37,538 bases of DNA from Alphaproteobacteria bacterium. Its GTDB lineage: Bacteria > Pseudomonadota > Alphaproteobacteria > M2410. Every line of letters starts with the position of its first letter. Within the stretch, counting starts at the first letter, position 1. The stretch covers positions 1 to 37,538 of the forward strand of contig SBGZ01000073.1 in NCBI GenBank assembly GCA_006226415.1, in the 5' to 3' direction. The position numbers and the translations under genes were made by a program. The notes under the pieces were generated by a model. It was not told the DNA's origin, made no database searches, and saw only the letters and a program-made list of their open reading frames with translations. Positions 1 to 8,041 of the stretch are shown piece after piece.

Positions 1-120
1 ACCTACACCATGACCCTGGGCACGGGCGAAAAAGACGCCTGGGTGAACGGGGCCTGCAAGCAGGCGGGCAGCAATTGGCGCGTGATAGGGGGCCGCGCAC
101 TGGAAGTCGCGGTTTACTAA
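1..120 (+). CDS. C-terminal end of an unidentified protein (partial)
   Basis: Frame 1 is open from the window edge to TAA at 118-120 and gives the last 39 residues, ending in ALEVAVY. It has one Cys and Gly/Trp-rich segments but no motif I recognise, so no function is offered. The stop overlaps by 4 nt the stop of the convergent ABC-F gene (TAG on the minus strand, 117-119). That tight tail-to-tail fit supports both ends being real. The gene's start lies outside the window. Confidence 0.5.
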   Translation, partial: TYTMTLGTGEKDAWVNGACKQAGSNWRVIGGRALEVAVY

Positions 121-1934
121 TCCAGCGCCTCGCGCAGAGTTTCAATTTCAAGCCATTCCTCTTCGAGGGCGGCGAGGGTTTCCTTAGCCGCTTCGAGAGC
201 TTTTGCTTTTTTGGCAAAGAGGTCTGGATCGGTCTGATAAAGATTGCCGCTGGAAAGCTCTGCTTCCAGTGTCGCCACCAGCGTCTCCTGCTGCGGTAGC
301 TCGCTGACAAGCGCCTTCGCCCGGTGCTCGTGTTTGTAGGAAAGCTTGGTCGGCGCTTTCTTTTCTTTTGGGGCCTTGGCCTCTTTCTTTTTCTCTCGGG
401 GTTGCTGGCCCGCCTCCTTGACGCCAAAAGGGGTGCCTTGGCGCTGCGCCAGCATGTCTGAATAACCACCCGCATATTCAAGTGCATCACCGGAGCCATC
501 CAGAACGATGGTGGAGGTCACCACCCGGTCGAGGAAATCCCGGTCGTGACTGACGAGCAATACCGTCCCCTCGTAGTCAAAGAGAAGGTCCTGCAACAGA
601 TCGAGGGTTTCCATGTCAAGGTCGTTGGTCGGCTCGTCGAGCACCATGAAATTGGAAGGCTTGGCCAGGGCCTTGGCCAGCAAGAGCCGGTTGCGCTCGC
701 CGCCCGAAAGGCTTTTAACCGGTTGCCGCGCCTGGCTCTCCACAAAGAGGAAGTCTTTAAGATAGGTCATAATGTGGACCGGCTGCCCACGGACCATGAC
801 CTGGTCGCCGCCGCCCTCACAGAGGGTTTCCCAAAGCGAGGCTTCCGGATCAAGGTCAGCTCGCTTCTGGTCGATACTCAGCGTGGTGAGGTTCGTGCCA
901 AGCCGCACGGTGCCAGTGGTCGGCTCTAGCTCACCCGTCAGAAGCTTGAGCAGAGTGGTTTTGCCCGAGCCATTAGGGCCGACAATCCCCACTTTGTCGC
1001 CGCGCATGATCCGCGTCGAGAAATCTTTGATGGTGGGCTGGTCCTTGCCCGGATATTGAACCCAGGCATGCCGCGCTTCGATGACAAGGGTGCCTGAGGC
1101 CTGTCCCACATCAACGCCCAGCGACGCCTTGCCCACCCGAAGGATCTGATTGCGCCGTTCGTCGCGCAAAGCATAAAGCCGCCTGAGCCGCCCCATGTTC
1201 TTCTTGCGCCGGGCGGTGGTGCCCTTATGGGCCCAGCTCACCTCGCGCTTGATATAGGCATCAAGCTTGCGCCGTTCTTCCTCGACCCGCTCAAACTCGC
1301 TTTCCGACCACCGTTCAAAGTCTTCAAAACCCTTGTTGTGGCGCTTGAGCTCCTCGCTCTCAAGCCACAGGCAGGCTTTGGTGAGATGTGTCAGAAAGGT
1401 GCGGTCGTGCGAGATCAGAATGAAGGCGCCGCGATAGCTTTTGAGGTAGTTCTCAAGCCATTCAATGGTCGGCAAATCCAGATGGTTCGTCGGCTCGTCA
1501 AGAAGCAAAACCTCAGGGTTGCCGATCAGCGTGCGGGCAAGCGCCGCGCGGCGCAGTTCGCCGCCAGAAAGGTTTGCGGGGTCAAGGTCCGGGGTGAGGG
1601 CGAGGGAAGCAAGGATCGCTTCCACTTTGTGGGCTGCGTCCTGCTCGTCCGCCGCCAAGCCCTCTGCCACATAGGCACCAAGCGTCTTGTAAGGCGAAAA
1701 ATCCGGCTCCTGCTCCAGATAGGCCAGATGCACGCCCGGTCTGACAAACCGCTCCCCCTCATCAGGTTCGACCAAGCCCGCGATCATTTTCATGAGGGTT
1801 GACTTGCCCGAGCCATTGCGGCCGACCAGGCACAGCTGATCATTCTCCTGCAGCGCCAGATCAATGCCGGAAAAGAGCGTTTCATTGCCGTAGAATATGC
1901 CAACGTTTTTAAGCGTCAGAACCGGGGGCGCCAT
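117..1934 (-). CDS. uup: ABC-F family ATPase, Uup type
   Basis: This 605-residue soluble protein has two tandem ABC nucleotide-binding domains and no membrane segments, which is the ABC-F layout. Domain 1 has Walker A GRNGSGKST (about 38-46), signature LSGGE and Walker B LLLDEPTNHLD. Domain 2 has Walker A GPNGSGKTT, signature LSGGE and Walker B MVLDEPTNDLD followed by METLDLL, a wording typical of Uup. A Lys-rich linker and a coiled-coil C-terminal domain (about 530-605) match the Uup DNA/ribosome-associated tail. ABC-F proteins act on ribosomes; Uup is linked to ribosome function and to limiting transposon excision in E. coli. The start is ATG at 1932-1934. The gene is transcribed away from the PBP gene in the same direction, 91 nt downstream of it. 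The family is certain; Uup rather than EttA rests on the C-terminal domain. Confidence 0.9.
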   Translation of the reverse strand: MAPPVLTLKNVGIFYGNETLFSGIDLALQENDQLCLVGRNGSGKSTLMKMIAGLVEPDEGERFVRPGVHLAYLEQEPDFSPYKTLGAYVAEGLAADEQDAAHKVEAILASLALTPDLDPANLSGGELRRAALARTLIGNPEVLLLDEPTNHLDLPTIEWLENYLKSYRGAFILISHDRTFLTHLTKACLWLESEELKRHNKGFEDFERWSESEFERVEEERRKLDAYIKREVSWAHKGTTARRKKNMGRLRRLYALRDERRNQILRVGKASLGVDVGQASGTLVIEARHAWVQYPGKDQPTIKDFSTRIMRGDKVGIVGPNGSGKTTLLKLLTGELEPTTGTVRLGTNLTTLSIDQKRADLDPEASLWETLCEGGGDQVMVRGQPVHIMTYLKDFLFVESQARQPVKSLSGGERNRLLLAKALAKPSNFMVLDEPTNDLDMETLDLLQDLLFDYEGTVLLVSHDRDFLDRVVTSTIVLDGSGDALEYAGGYSDMLAQRQGTPFGVKEAGQQPREKKKEAKAPKEKKAPTKLSYKHEHRAKALVSELPQQETLVATLEAELSSGNLYQTDPDLFAKKAKALEAAKETLAALEEEWLEIETLREALD

Positions 1935-1981
1935 GGAAGTCCTCGATAATTGGGAGGCCAGTTTATGGAGTGCACTTGAGG

Positions 1982-2009
1982 TGAGGTCAAGGACCGTTCA
2001 AGGACCTCA
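1982..2009. repeat. Inverted repeat between the PBP gene and uup
   Basis: TGAGGTC (1982-1988) is perfectly complementary to GACCTCA (2003-2009) around a 14-nt loop. TCAAGGACC also occurs twice in direct orientation inside it. It lies after the minus-strand PBP stop and before the uup start. There is no T-tract on the minus strand, so it is not a standard intrinsic terminator. It could be an operator for uup or chance. Confidence 0.3.
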
Positions 2010-2025
2010 AAATCATCGAAAAGGA

Positions 2026-4008
2026 TCAATCCCAGGGAAAAACTTTGCTTTTTTCTTTTTTGGGCTTTTCAGATCGCTTGCGGGAGAAATAGCGGTCGCT
2101 GGCGTCGACGTCACGCAGGTCCCGGGACATCGACATCATCAGGGTTTTAAACTGTTCAAGATTATGCGTGTCGCGCGCCGGGACCGCGCCTGCCATTTGC
2201 ACGATCTTTTCATCTTTATTGGCCGCCAACATGATTTCGCGCCACATCCGCGCGGGCAGGCCGCCGCCCACCACGTGATTGGTGGGACTGTTGTCGTCAT
2301 TGCCGACCCAGACCCCCGTCACATAATCGGCGGTGTAGCCAACAAACCAGCCATCGCGCCAGTCCTGACTGGTGCCGGTCTTGCCGGCGGCGGGCCGGCT
2401 CCCGAGGCTCGCGTTCTTGCCGGTGCCGCGATAGATCACCTGATACATAAGGTGGGTCATGGCCTCATCGACCTTGGGGTCGATCAGACGGCGCACTTCC
2501 GGCGCGCTGTAATCAAAGAGGACTTTGCCCGTGTCCGTTTCAATGCGGGTGATGGCGTGCGTGTCCGTGGACATGCCTTTGTTGGCAAAAGGCACATAGG
2601 CGGAAGTAAGCTCCAGAACGCTGACTTCCTTGGTGCCCAGCGCGAGAGAGGGAACCGTCTCAATCGGCGGCGCGATGCCAAGCCGTTCAGCCCGTTCGAC
2701 CACATTATCAAGTCCGACCTTCATGGCGATCTTGACCGCAACCGTGTTGATCGATTTTTCAAAGGCCTGGCGCATGGTGACCCGGCCCGCATAGCCATCG
2801 GAATAATTCGTCGGCGTCCATTTGCCGACGGTAATGGGCGAGTCTTCCCAGACGCTCTCCGGCTCCTCGCCCATTTCAAGGGCAGTGAGATAAACGAAGG
2901 GCTTAAAGGCAGAGCCCGGCTGACGCATAGCCTGTGTGGCTCTGTTAAATTGGCTGTCGAAATAGTCGCGGCCGCCCACCATAGCCCGCACTGAACCGTC
3001 AAGAGCAAGCGTGACAGCTGCCGCTTGCCCGACATTCATTGCTTCTTCATTGGCGCTCATCTGCTCTGTAACGGCTTTTTCGGCCTCGCGTTGCAAGCTC
3101 GGGTCAAGGGTCGTGTGGATCACCAGATTAGCTTCCGGCACACCGATTTTCTTTTGCATCTCGGCGGTGATGTAATCGATGAAATAGTTCTGGCCATCCG
3201 TGTTCTCACGCTTCACGGGGACCGCCGGATTGGCCCGTGCGGCATAAACATCACCCTGGCTGAGGACACCCTCTTTCACCAGGTTATTGAGCACAATGAG
3301 AGAGCGCTGCTGCGCACTGGCCAGATTATTGGTCGGCGCCAGTCGGGAGGGCGCTTTGGGCAGACCCGCGAGCATGGCCGCCTCGGCAATCGAGACCTCC
3401 CGCGCCGACTTGCCAAAGTAAAACTTGGCCGCCGCATCGATGCCGTAGGTACTGGCCCCCATATAGATGCGGTTCAGATAAAGCGACAGAATCTCGTCTT
3501 TACTGAAATGGCGTTCCAGCCAAATCGCCAGGAAAAGTTCCTTGAGCTTGCGCGAATAGGTCCGGTCGTTGGTCAGAAACAGGTTCTTGGCAAGCTGCTG
3601 AGTAATCGTCGAGCCACCCTGGACGGTGCGTCCGGCCCGAAAATTCACCCAAAAGGCGCGCGCCAACCCCTGCGGGTCGATGCCGTGGTGCTTGTAAAAC
3701 CGCCGGTCTTCCGTCGCCACAAAGGCCGCCGGCAAATAGGGCGGCAGGTCCTTCATCTCAAGAATTTCGCCGTGGTAACCGCCACGCCGGTCGAGCACAT
3801 CACCGTTCTTATCCAAAAAAGTCAGGCCATAAACCCGGTTGCGCTCCCAAACCTGCGCATCGTCGATCGAGGCGGGGGTGAAAATCTGATAAAGCAGGAA
3901 GAACATACCCACGCCGAGCGCAACAGCCCCCGCACTGCCGATTCCCAAATAAATCAGCAGCTTTCGCTTGAACTCGGCGGTCCAGAATATCTTGCCCAAA
4001 ATCCCCAT
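2026..4008 (-). CDS. Class A penicillin-binding protein (PBP1A family), bifunctional transglycosylase/transpeptidase
   Basis: This 660-residue enzyme polymerises lipid II into glycan strands and cross-links them in the periplasm. A short cytoplasmic N-terminus is followed by one membrane anchor (about 18-41). The glycosyltransferase (GT51) domain has EDRRFYKHHG with catalytic Glu at about 100, then GGSTITQQLAKN, RKLKE and the IYMG region. The transpeptidase domain has SxxK (S366-A-F-K369), SxN (S419-I-N421) and KTG (543-545), so both activities look intact. It is shorter than E. coli PBP1A (about 850 residues), with little room for the extra OB-like insertion; compact class A PBPs are common in alphaproteobacteria. 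The C-terminus is Lys/Ser-rich (KKEKSKVFPWD). Start is ATG at 4006-4008. It is divergent from the ycgN-like gene across 95 bases. Confidence 0.92.
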   Translation of the reverse strand: MGILGKIFWTAEFKRKLLIYLGIGSAGAVALGVGMFFLLYQIFTPASIDDAQVWERNRVYGLTFLDKNGDVLDRRGGYHGEILEMKDLPPYLPAAFVATEDRRFYKHHGIDPQGLARAFWVNFRAGRTVQGGSTITQQLAKNLFLTNDRTYSRKLKELFLAIWLERHFSKDEILSLYLNRIYMGASTYGIDAAAKFYFGKSAREVSIAEAAMLAGLPKAPSRLAPTNNLASAQQRSLIVLNNLVKEGVLSQGDVYAARANPAVPVKRENTDGQNYFIDYITAEMQKKIGVPEANLVIHTTLDPSLQREAEKAVTEQMSANEEAMNVGQAAAVTLALDGSVRAMVGGRDYFDSQFNRATQAMRQPGSAFKPFVYLTALEMGEEPESVWEDSPITVGKWTPTNYSDGYAGRVTMRQAFEKSINTVAVKIAMKVGLDNVVERAERLGIAPPIETVPSLALGTKEVSVLELTSAYVPFANKGMSTDTHAITRIETDTGKVLFDYSAPEVRRLIDPKVDEAMTHLMYQVIYRGTGKNASLGSRPAAGKTGTSQDWRDGWFVGYTADYVTGVWVGNDDNSPTNHVVGGGLPARMWREIMLAANKDEKIVQMAGAVPARDTHNLEQFKTLMMSMSRDLRDVDASDRYFSRKRSEKPKKEKSKVFPWD

Positions 4009-4103
4009 GTCTTTGTGCAGTCTAACCTTTTCTTGGGGTTAAGCCAATTTTCCGGCATCTTTTCGGCGAACTATTTGGCATTTTTGCGGCCAAAGCCGCA
4101 GGT
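4009..4103. promoter_or_regulatory. Divergent intergenic region, PBP gene / ycgN-like gene
   Basis: This 95-base spacer must hold the promoter of the minus-strand PBP gene and, unless transcription starts farther away, that of the plus-strand ycgN-like gene. It is AT-richer than its flanks. I see no convincing -35/-10 pair and no clear palindrome. Confidence 0.3.
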
Positions 4104-4610
4104 TTGAAAAGAATCTCCATAAAGAAAGACAAACCCTTGAAAAATAAGCCTTTCTGGAAAACGAAAGCTCTGACAGAGATGACCGATGACGAATGGGAAT
4201 CTCTCTGCGATGGTTGTGCGCGCTGCTGCCTCCTGAAATTGGAGGATGAGGACACCGGCGAGATTATCTTCACAAATGTCTCCTGCCGCCTTCTGGATCA
4301 ACAGACCTGCCGCTGCACGTCCTACCAAAATCGCTCCAAATTGGTACCTACTTGCATCAAGGTCACCGCCGAGAACGCCGCCGCCCTAGCCTGGATGCCC
4401 CCGACCTGTGCCTATCGGCTGCTGGCGGAGGGCAAGGACCTCTTTCCCTGGCATCCCTTGGTTTCCGGCGACCCGGAAAGCGTTCACAAAGCAGGCATTT
4501 CGGTGCTTGGCCGGGTGGTGTCGGAAGAGGGCATCGATGAGGAGGACTTAGAGGACTATCAGGCGGATTGGCCCGGCGAGGCGGACTATGAGGAGGAGAT
4601 CGGGAAATAG
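4104..4610 (+). CDS. YcgN family cysteine-cluster protein (UPF0260)
   Basis: The protein (up to 168 residues) matches the E. coli YcgN family along its length. It shares [36 protein letters not shown], the CIKVT segment and [17 protein letters not shown]. Eight cysteines (35, 38, 41, 42, 61, 69, 71, 84 in this numbering) suggest a bound metal or iron-sulfur cluster of the CxxCxxC type, but the molecular function is not known. The start is uncertain because there is no ATG upstream of the conserved region. The choices are TTG at 4104 or TTG at 4137, which would begin 11 codons later and just before the conserved part; neither has a strong ribosome-binding site. The C-terminus is very acidic. 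It is not obviously in an operon. Confidence 0.85.
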   Translation: MKRISIKKDKPLKNKPFWKTKALTEMTDDEWESLCDGCARCCLLKLEDEDTGEIIFTNVSCRLLDQQTCRCTSYQNRSKLVPTCIKVTAENAAALAWMPPTCAYRLLAEGKDLFPWHPLVSGDPESVHKAGISVLGRVVSEEGIDEEDLEDYQADWPGEADYEEEIGK

Positions 4611-4745
4611 GCAGCTATTTCAGGTATTTGATCGGAAACTGAATCGAATTGAAAACATCCCGTTTGCCGACAATTAATAACTCTATGGCACCTTGTGATC
4701 CGGAGAGCTTGAGACAAGAACCTCGAGAAGGGAGCTAAGGAAGCC

Positions 4746-4964
4746 ATGAAACAAAAAAAGATTTTTGCCCGTCGACCAGAACGCCATCCGGTAAAATGGA
4801 CTTTTATTTCTTTCGGCCTCTTTGCCCTGACTTTCATGGCCTTCAGCGCGGGCGTTCAATTTGGCCAAATGGGCGTTCAAAGCGCCTCGGCGAGCCAGGC
4901 CTCCACCGACTCGCAAGTTGCCTATGAGCCAACACAAACTTTGGCCAAACGCGTCGCATACTAA
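4746..4964 (+). CDS. Small single-pass membrane protein, function unknown
   Basis: This 72-residue protein has a strongly basic N-terminus (MKQKKIFARRPERHP) and one hydrophobic segment at about 19-40 (FISFGLFALTFMAFSAGVQF). A Ser/Gln/Thr-rich tail follows. By the positive-inside rule the N-terminus should be cytoplasmic and the tail periplasmic. It is preceded by a good ribosome-binding site (AAGGA at 4737-4741, 4 nt before ATG), the main reason to treat it as a real gene. TTGAAA at 4649-4654 might be a -35 box but has no clear -10. I do not recognise a family. The SDR operon begins 97 nt downstream, and no functional link can be claimed. Confidence 0.6.
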   Translation: MKQKKIFARRPERHPVKWTFISFGLFALTFMAFSAGVQFGQMGVQSASASQASTDSQVAYEPTQTLAKRVAY

Positions 4965-5061
4965 GCCTTGGGGCGAAAACCCCGCCCTCTATTGACTCCT
5001 TTCCGGTGACCCCCGAAACTCAAAATCAAAACAAATGATTTGAGGAAGGGCGTCACCCCCC

Positions 5062-5865
5062 ATGAATTTGGATCTTGAAGGCAAGGTCGCCTTTGTCACC
5101 GGCTCAAACCGTGGCACAGGGGCTGAAATTGCGCGGGCGCTGGCTGGCGAAGGGGCTGAAGTCGTGCTTCATGGATTGGGCGAGGAGCCCGGTCCCGGCG
5201 AAATTGACCTCATGACCACTTTCGGGCGCGAACTTCCCATCGTCCGCGGCGACATCCGCACCGATGAGGGCGCCAATAAGGTCGCGAGCGAACTTGAGGC
5301 ACTGGGCCTTGAGATCGACATTCTGGTGAACAATTTCGGCGCAGCCATCCCGGGACGTTGGCGTACCTCGTCTATTGCCAAATGGATTGAAGCCTTTGAG
5401 GCGAATTTGTTCTCCGCTGTCCGGATGGTCCGTCTGGCGACCCGCGCCATGAAGGAGAAAGGCTGGGGCCGCATTATTCAGGTCGGCACCATCGGCTCCA
5501 CGTCCCCCAATTCACGCATGCCAGCCTATTATACAGCCAAGGCAGCACTGGCGGCTTCCACCATTTCGCTCATGAAAGACCTGGCGGATACGGGCATCAC
5601 CGTAAACACCGTAAGCCCTGGCCTGATCCTAACGCCGGAAGTCGAGAAATATTACATGTCCAAGGCCAGCCACTATGGCGGCGGGGCCACCTGGGACGAA
5701 ATTGAACAGTCGGTGACCAAAGCAGAAATGCCCAATCCGCTGGGCCGCATTGCCCGCCGCGAGGAGATCGCCGCGCTTATCTGTTTTCTGGCAAGCCCGA
5801 AAGCAGGGTTCATCAATGGCCAAAACATCCGCGTCGACGGCGGCGCCCTGGGCACCGTGGAATGA
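5062..5865 (+). CDS. Short-chain dehydrogenase/reductase (SDR)
   Basis: This 267-residue cytoplasmic NAD(P)H-dependent oxidoreductase has a classical SDR Rossmann fold. Visible are the cofactor motif TGSNRGTG (13-20), NNFG (90-93, usually NNAG), Asn115 and the active-site pair Tyr156/Lys160 in YYTAK. The residue 13 before the Tyr, normally the catalytic Ser, is Thr143 (QVGTIGS). VSPGLILTPE and the C-terminal FINGQNIRVDGG are typical of the family. The ribosome-binding site GAGGAAGG lies before ATG at 5062. It is the first gene of a tight operon: the next acyl-CoA dehydrogenase starts 7 nt after its stop. The context suggests oxidation or reduction of a hydroxyacyl/ketoacyl-type intermediate, but the substrate cannot be read from sequence. 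Confidence 0.88.
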   Translation: MNLDLEGKVAFVTGSNRGTGAEIARALAGEGAEVVLHGLGEEPGPGEIDLMTTFGRELPIVRGDIRTDEGANKVASELEALGLEIDILVNNFGAAIPGRWRTSSIAKWIEAFEANLFSAVRMVRLATRAMKEKGWGRIIQVGTIGSTSPNSRMPAYYTAKAALAASTISLMKDLADTGITVNTVSPGLILTPEVEKYYMSKASHYGGGATWDEIEQSVTKAEMPNPLGRIARREEIAALICFLASPKAGFINGQNIRVDGGALGTVE

Positions 5866-5872
5866 GGCTGAG

Positions 5873-7027
5873 ATGAGCGCCGACTTTTTTCAATTTCAAC
5901 CGTTCAATTTACCGCCGGAGGCCGAAGCGCTGCGCGAAGAGGTCCGAGGCTTTGTCGCGAAGGAGCTAAACGAGCGACCCTTAAGTGAGCTTGGCCACAC
6001 CTGGAGCGGCTCGGACCCGGAATTTTCCAGGAAGATGGGAGAGAAAGGCTGGATCGGCATGACCTGGCCGAAAAAATATGGCGGCCACGAGCGGTCCTTC
6101 TTTGAGCGCTATGTCGTATTGGAGGAAATGCTGGCAGCGGATGCGCCGGTTGCCTCGCACTGGATTGCAGATCGTCAAAGCGGCCCGCTGCTTTTGCGTT
6201 TCGGGACCGAGGAGCAGCGCTGCGAACACCTGCCCGCCATCACGCGCGGCGAGCGTTTTTTCTGCATCGGCATGAGTGAACCAAATTCGGGCTCCGATCT
6301 GGCGAGCGTGCGCACGAAAGCCGAAAGAGTGGAGGGTGGTTATAAGGTCAACGGCCGCAAGATATGGACCAGCGGCGCCCACCGCGCCCATTACATGATC
6401 GCGACCCTGCGCACAGACTCAAAACCGGAAGACCGTCACGGCGGGCTCACCCAGTTTCTCGTCGATTTGAAAACGCCGGGCATACACATTTCACCGATTG
6501 AGGATCTTAGTCGCCGTTCGCATTTCAATGAGGTGCTGTTTGAGGATGTCTTCTTGCCTGAAACCGCCCGTGTCGGAAACGAAGGGGATGGCTGGATGCA
6601 GGTAACCTCCGAACTGGCGTTTGAGCGGTCGGGCCCCGAGCGCTTCTTGTCCTGTTACCCGCTGTTTAAAGAACTGATCCGTGAGATCGGTTCTGATGGG
6701 GATCGTATGCAGCGTGTGGCCATCGGGCGCTTGACCGCCCGTCTTGTCACATTGCGGCGCATGTCGATCTCCGTTGCGGGCATGTTGAATGATGGCGCCA
6801 ATCCGGCGCTTGAAGCCGCGGTCGTGAAGGATCAAGGCGCGATTTTTGAGCAAAATCTACCAAATGTTGCCCGCGCGCTTGTGGATCTGGCGCCGACTGT
6901 TGAAGGGCAATCACCCTATCAGGAAATCCTGGGCACGCTTTTGCAGGCCGTGCCGTCTTTTTCTTTGCGCGGTGGCACGCGAGAAATTCTGCGCGGCATC
7001 ATTGCCCGCGGCTTAGGATTGAGGTGA
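5873..7027 (+). CDS. Acyl-CoA dehydrogenase, probable large subunit of a heteromeric enzyme
   Basis: This 384-residue FAD enzyme desaturates an acyl-CoA at C2-C3 and passes electrons to ETF. Family features are GWIGMTWPKKYGG, CIGMSEPNSGSD (131-142), the FAD/substrate-binding IWTSGAH and the C-terminal GGTREILRGIIARGLG. I chose ATG at 5873, 7 nt after the SDR stop; the frame is open farther upstream but only inside the SDR gene. The usual catalytic Glu position just before GT is Gly here (R366-G-G-T369). A Glu in LAFERSG (251) lies where isovaleryl- and long-chain acyl-CoA dehydrogenases, and some mycobacterial alpha2beta2 FadE enzymes, carry the base. With the shorter partner 6 nt downstream this suggests an alpha2beta2 complex. 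Substrate unknown; a bulky or branched acyl-CoA is only an inference. Confidence 0.88.
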   Translation: MSADFFQFQPFNLPPEAEALREEVRGFVAKELNERPLSELGHTWSGSDPEFSRKMGEKGWIGMTWPKKYGGHERSFFERYVVLEEMLAADAPVASHWIADRQSGPLLLRFGTEEQRCEHLPAITRGERFFCIGMSEPNSGSDLASVRTKAERVEGGYKVNGRKIWTSGAHRAHYMIATLRTDSKPEDRHGGLTQFLVDLKTPGIHISPIEDLSRRSHFNEVLFEDVFLPETARVGNEGDGWMQVTSELAFERSGPERFLSCYPLFKELIREIGSDGDRMQRVAIGRLTARLVTLRRMSISVAGMLNDGANPALEAAVVKDQGAIFEQNLPNVARALVDLAPTVEGQSPYQEILGTLLQAVPSFSLRGGTREILRGIIARGLGLR

Positions 7028-7033
7028 GCGCCC

Positions 7034-8041
7034 ATGTCTGAACTTCAATCCATGATATTTGAAACCGCTGATCGCATATTTGCCGATCATGTTACACATG
7101 ACCTCATCGCCAAGGGCGAGGCCGGAGTGCCTGCCAGCAACCTGTGGCAGGACTTAAACTTTGCGGGACTTCCCAAAGCACTTTGCTCGGAAGAGGCGGG
7201 CGGCATTGGCGGCACATGGCGTGATGTCTTTGGGATCGTGAAGGCAACAGGCGCGCGCGCAGTCCCCCTGCCGCTCGGCGACATCATGGCGGCTCATTGG
7301 CTCGCAGACCAAGCCGGCATGGAGATGCCCGAAGAGGCGATCCCGGTCTTTGCCATGGGCAAAAAAAGCGCGCGCGGCATGACCATAGACGTTGAGCTGG
7401 AAAGCGCTCTGCCCACGCATCTCCTGGCTTGGGAAGGGGAGACAAATGAACTTTTCCTGGTCGCTTTGGCGGGGCAAATGGGCTCCCGTAGTCTTGCTGG
7501 CGCGCGCCAGCTCCGCTTGGATATACCGGCTGAGCAATTGAGAGCCGGCGCAAAATTGAAGGCCCCCCAGTTAACGCCAATCACACTGGGCGCCATGTTA
7601 CGCGCAGCGCAAATGGCCGGAGCCATGGAGACGGCCCTGCGGCTCTCTGTGGACTATGTCAATGAAAGGGTTCAGTTCGGAAGGCCCATAGGCAAGTTTC
7701 AGGCAATCCAGCAGCAACTGGCCATGATGTCTGGTCATGTGGCATCAACGGTCCGCGCGGCTGAGGTGGCGTTCGAAACAATCCGTGAGTTCGACATCGC
7801 CTGCGCCAAGCTTGTCGCCGGAGAGGCGGCAGAGGTTGTGACAGATGTTGCCCATCAGGTTCACGGTGCGATCGGGTTCACCTACGAATACCAGCTCCAG
7901 TTTTTGACCCGCCGCCTTTGGGCTTGGGGATCGGAATATGGAACCATCTCTTATTGGGCGGAAAGGATTGGCGGCTCGGTATTGCGCGAAGGCGCGGATA
8001 ATATTTGGCCCGCAGTTACGGGCAACCGCCTGACCCTTTGA
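7034..8041 (+). CDS. Acyl-CoA dehydrogenase-like protein, probable small/partner subunit
   Basis: At 335 residues this is shorter than standard acyl-CoA dehydrogenases. The N-terminal helical part is degenerate (FAGLPKALCSEEAGGIGG is still visible) and the middle beta domain is reduced. The C-terminal helical domain is well kept: NERVQFGRPIGKFQAIQQQLA-type FAD contact, QVHGAIGFTYEY and LTRRLWAW. I see no EGT-type catalytic Glu near the C-terminus. This layout fits the FAD-contributing partner of two-gene heterotetrameric dehydrogenases such as the mycobacterial FadE pairs. It is co-transcribed with the larger subunit (6-nt gap). Its stop TGA (8039-8041) abuts the stop of the convergent YihY gene. 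The alternative is a diverged stand-alone dehydrogenase. Confidence 0.83.
   Translation: MSELQSMIFETADRIFADHVTHDLIAKGEAGVPASNLWQDLNFAGLPKALCSEEAGGIGGTWRDVFGIVKATGARAVPLPLGDIMAAHWLADQAGMEMPEEAIPVFAMGKKSARGMTIDVELESALPTHLLAWEGETNELFLVALAGQMGSRSLAGARQLRLDIPAEQLRAGAKLKAPQLTPITLGAMLRAAQMAGAMETALRLSVDYVNERVQFGRPIGKFQAIQQQLAMMSGHVASTVRAAEVAFETIREFDIACAKLVAGEAAEVVTDVAHQVHGAIGFTYEYQLQFLTRRLWAWGSEYGTISYWAERIGGSVLREGADNIWPAVTGNRLTL

Noticed and set aside
1897-4107. Long open frames on the plus strand (1897-2994 and 3025-4107) opposite the PBP gene
   Set aside because: They are antisense to a gene with full PBP motifs, have no recognisable domains and show composition expected from reading the opposite strand of GC-rich codons.
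4970-4987. GGGG-N6-CCCC hairpin after the small membrane protein gene as a terminator
   Set aside because: A 4-bp stem without a T-run is not sufficient evidence.
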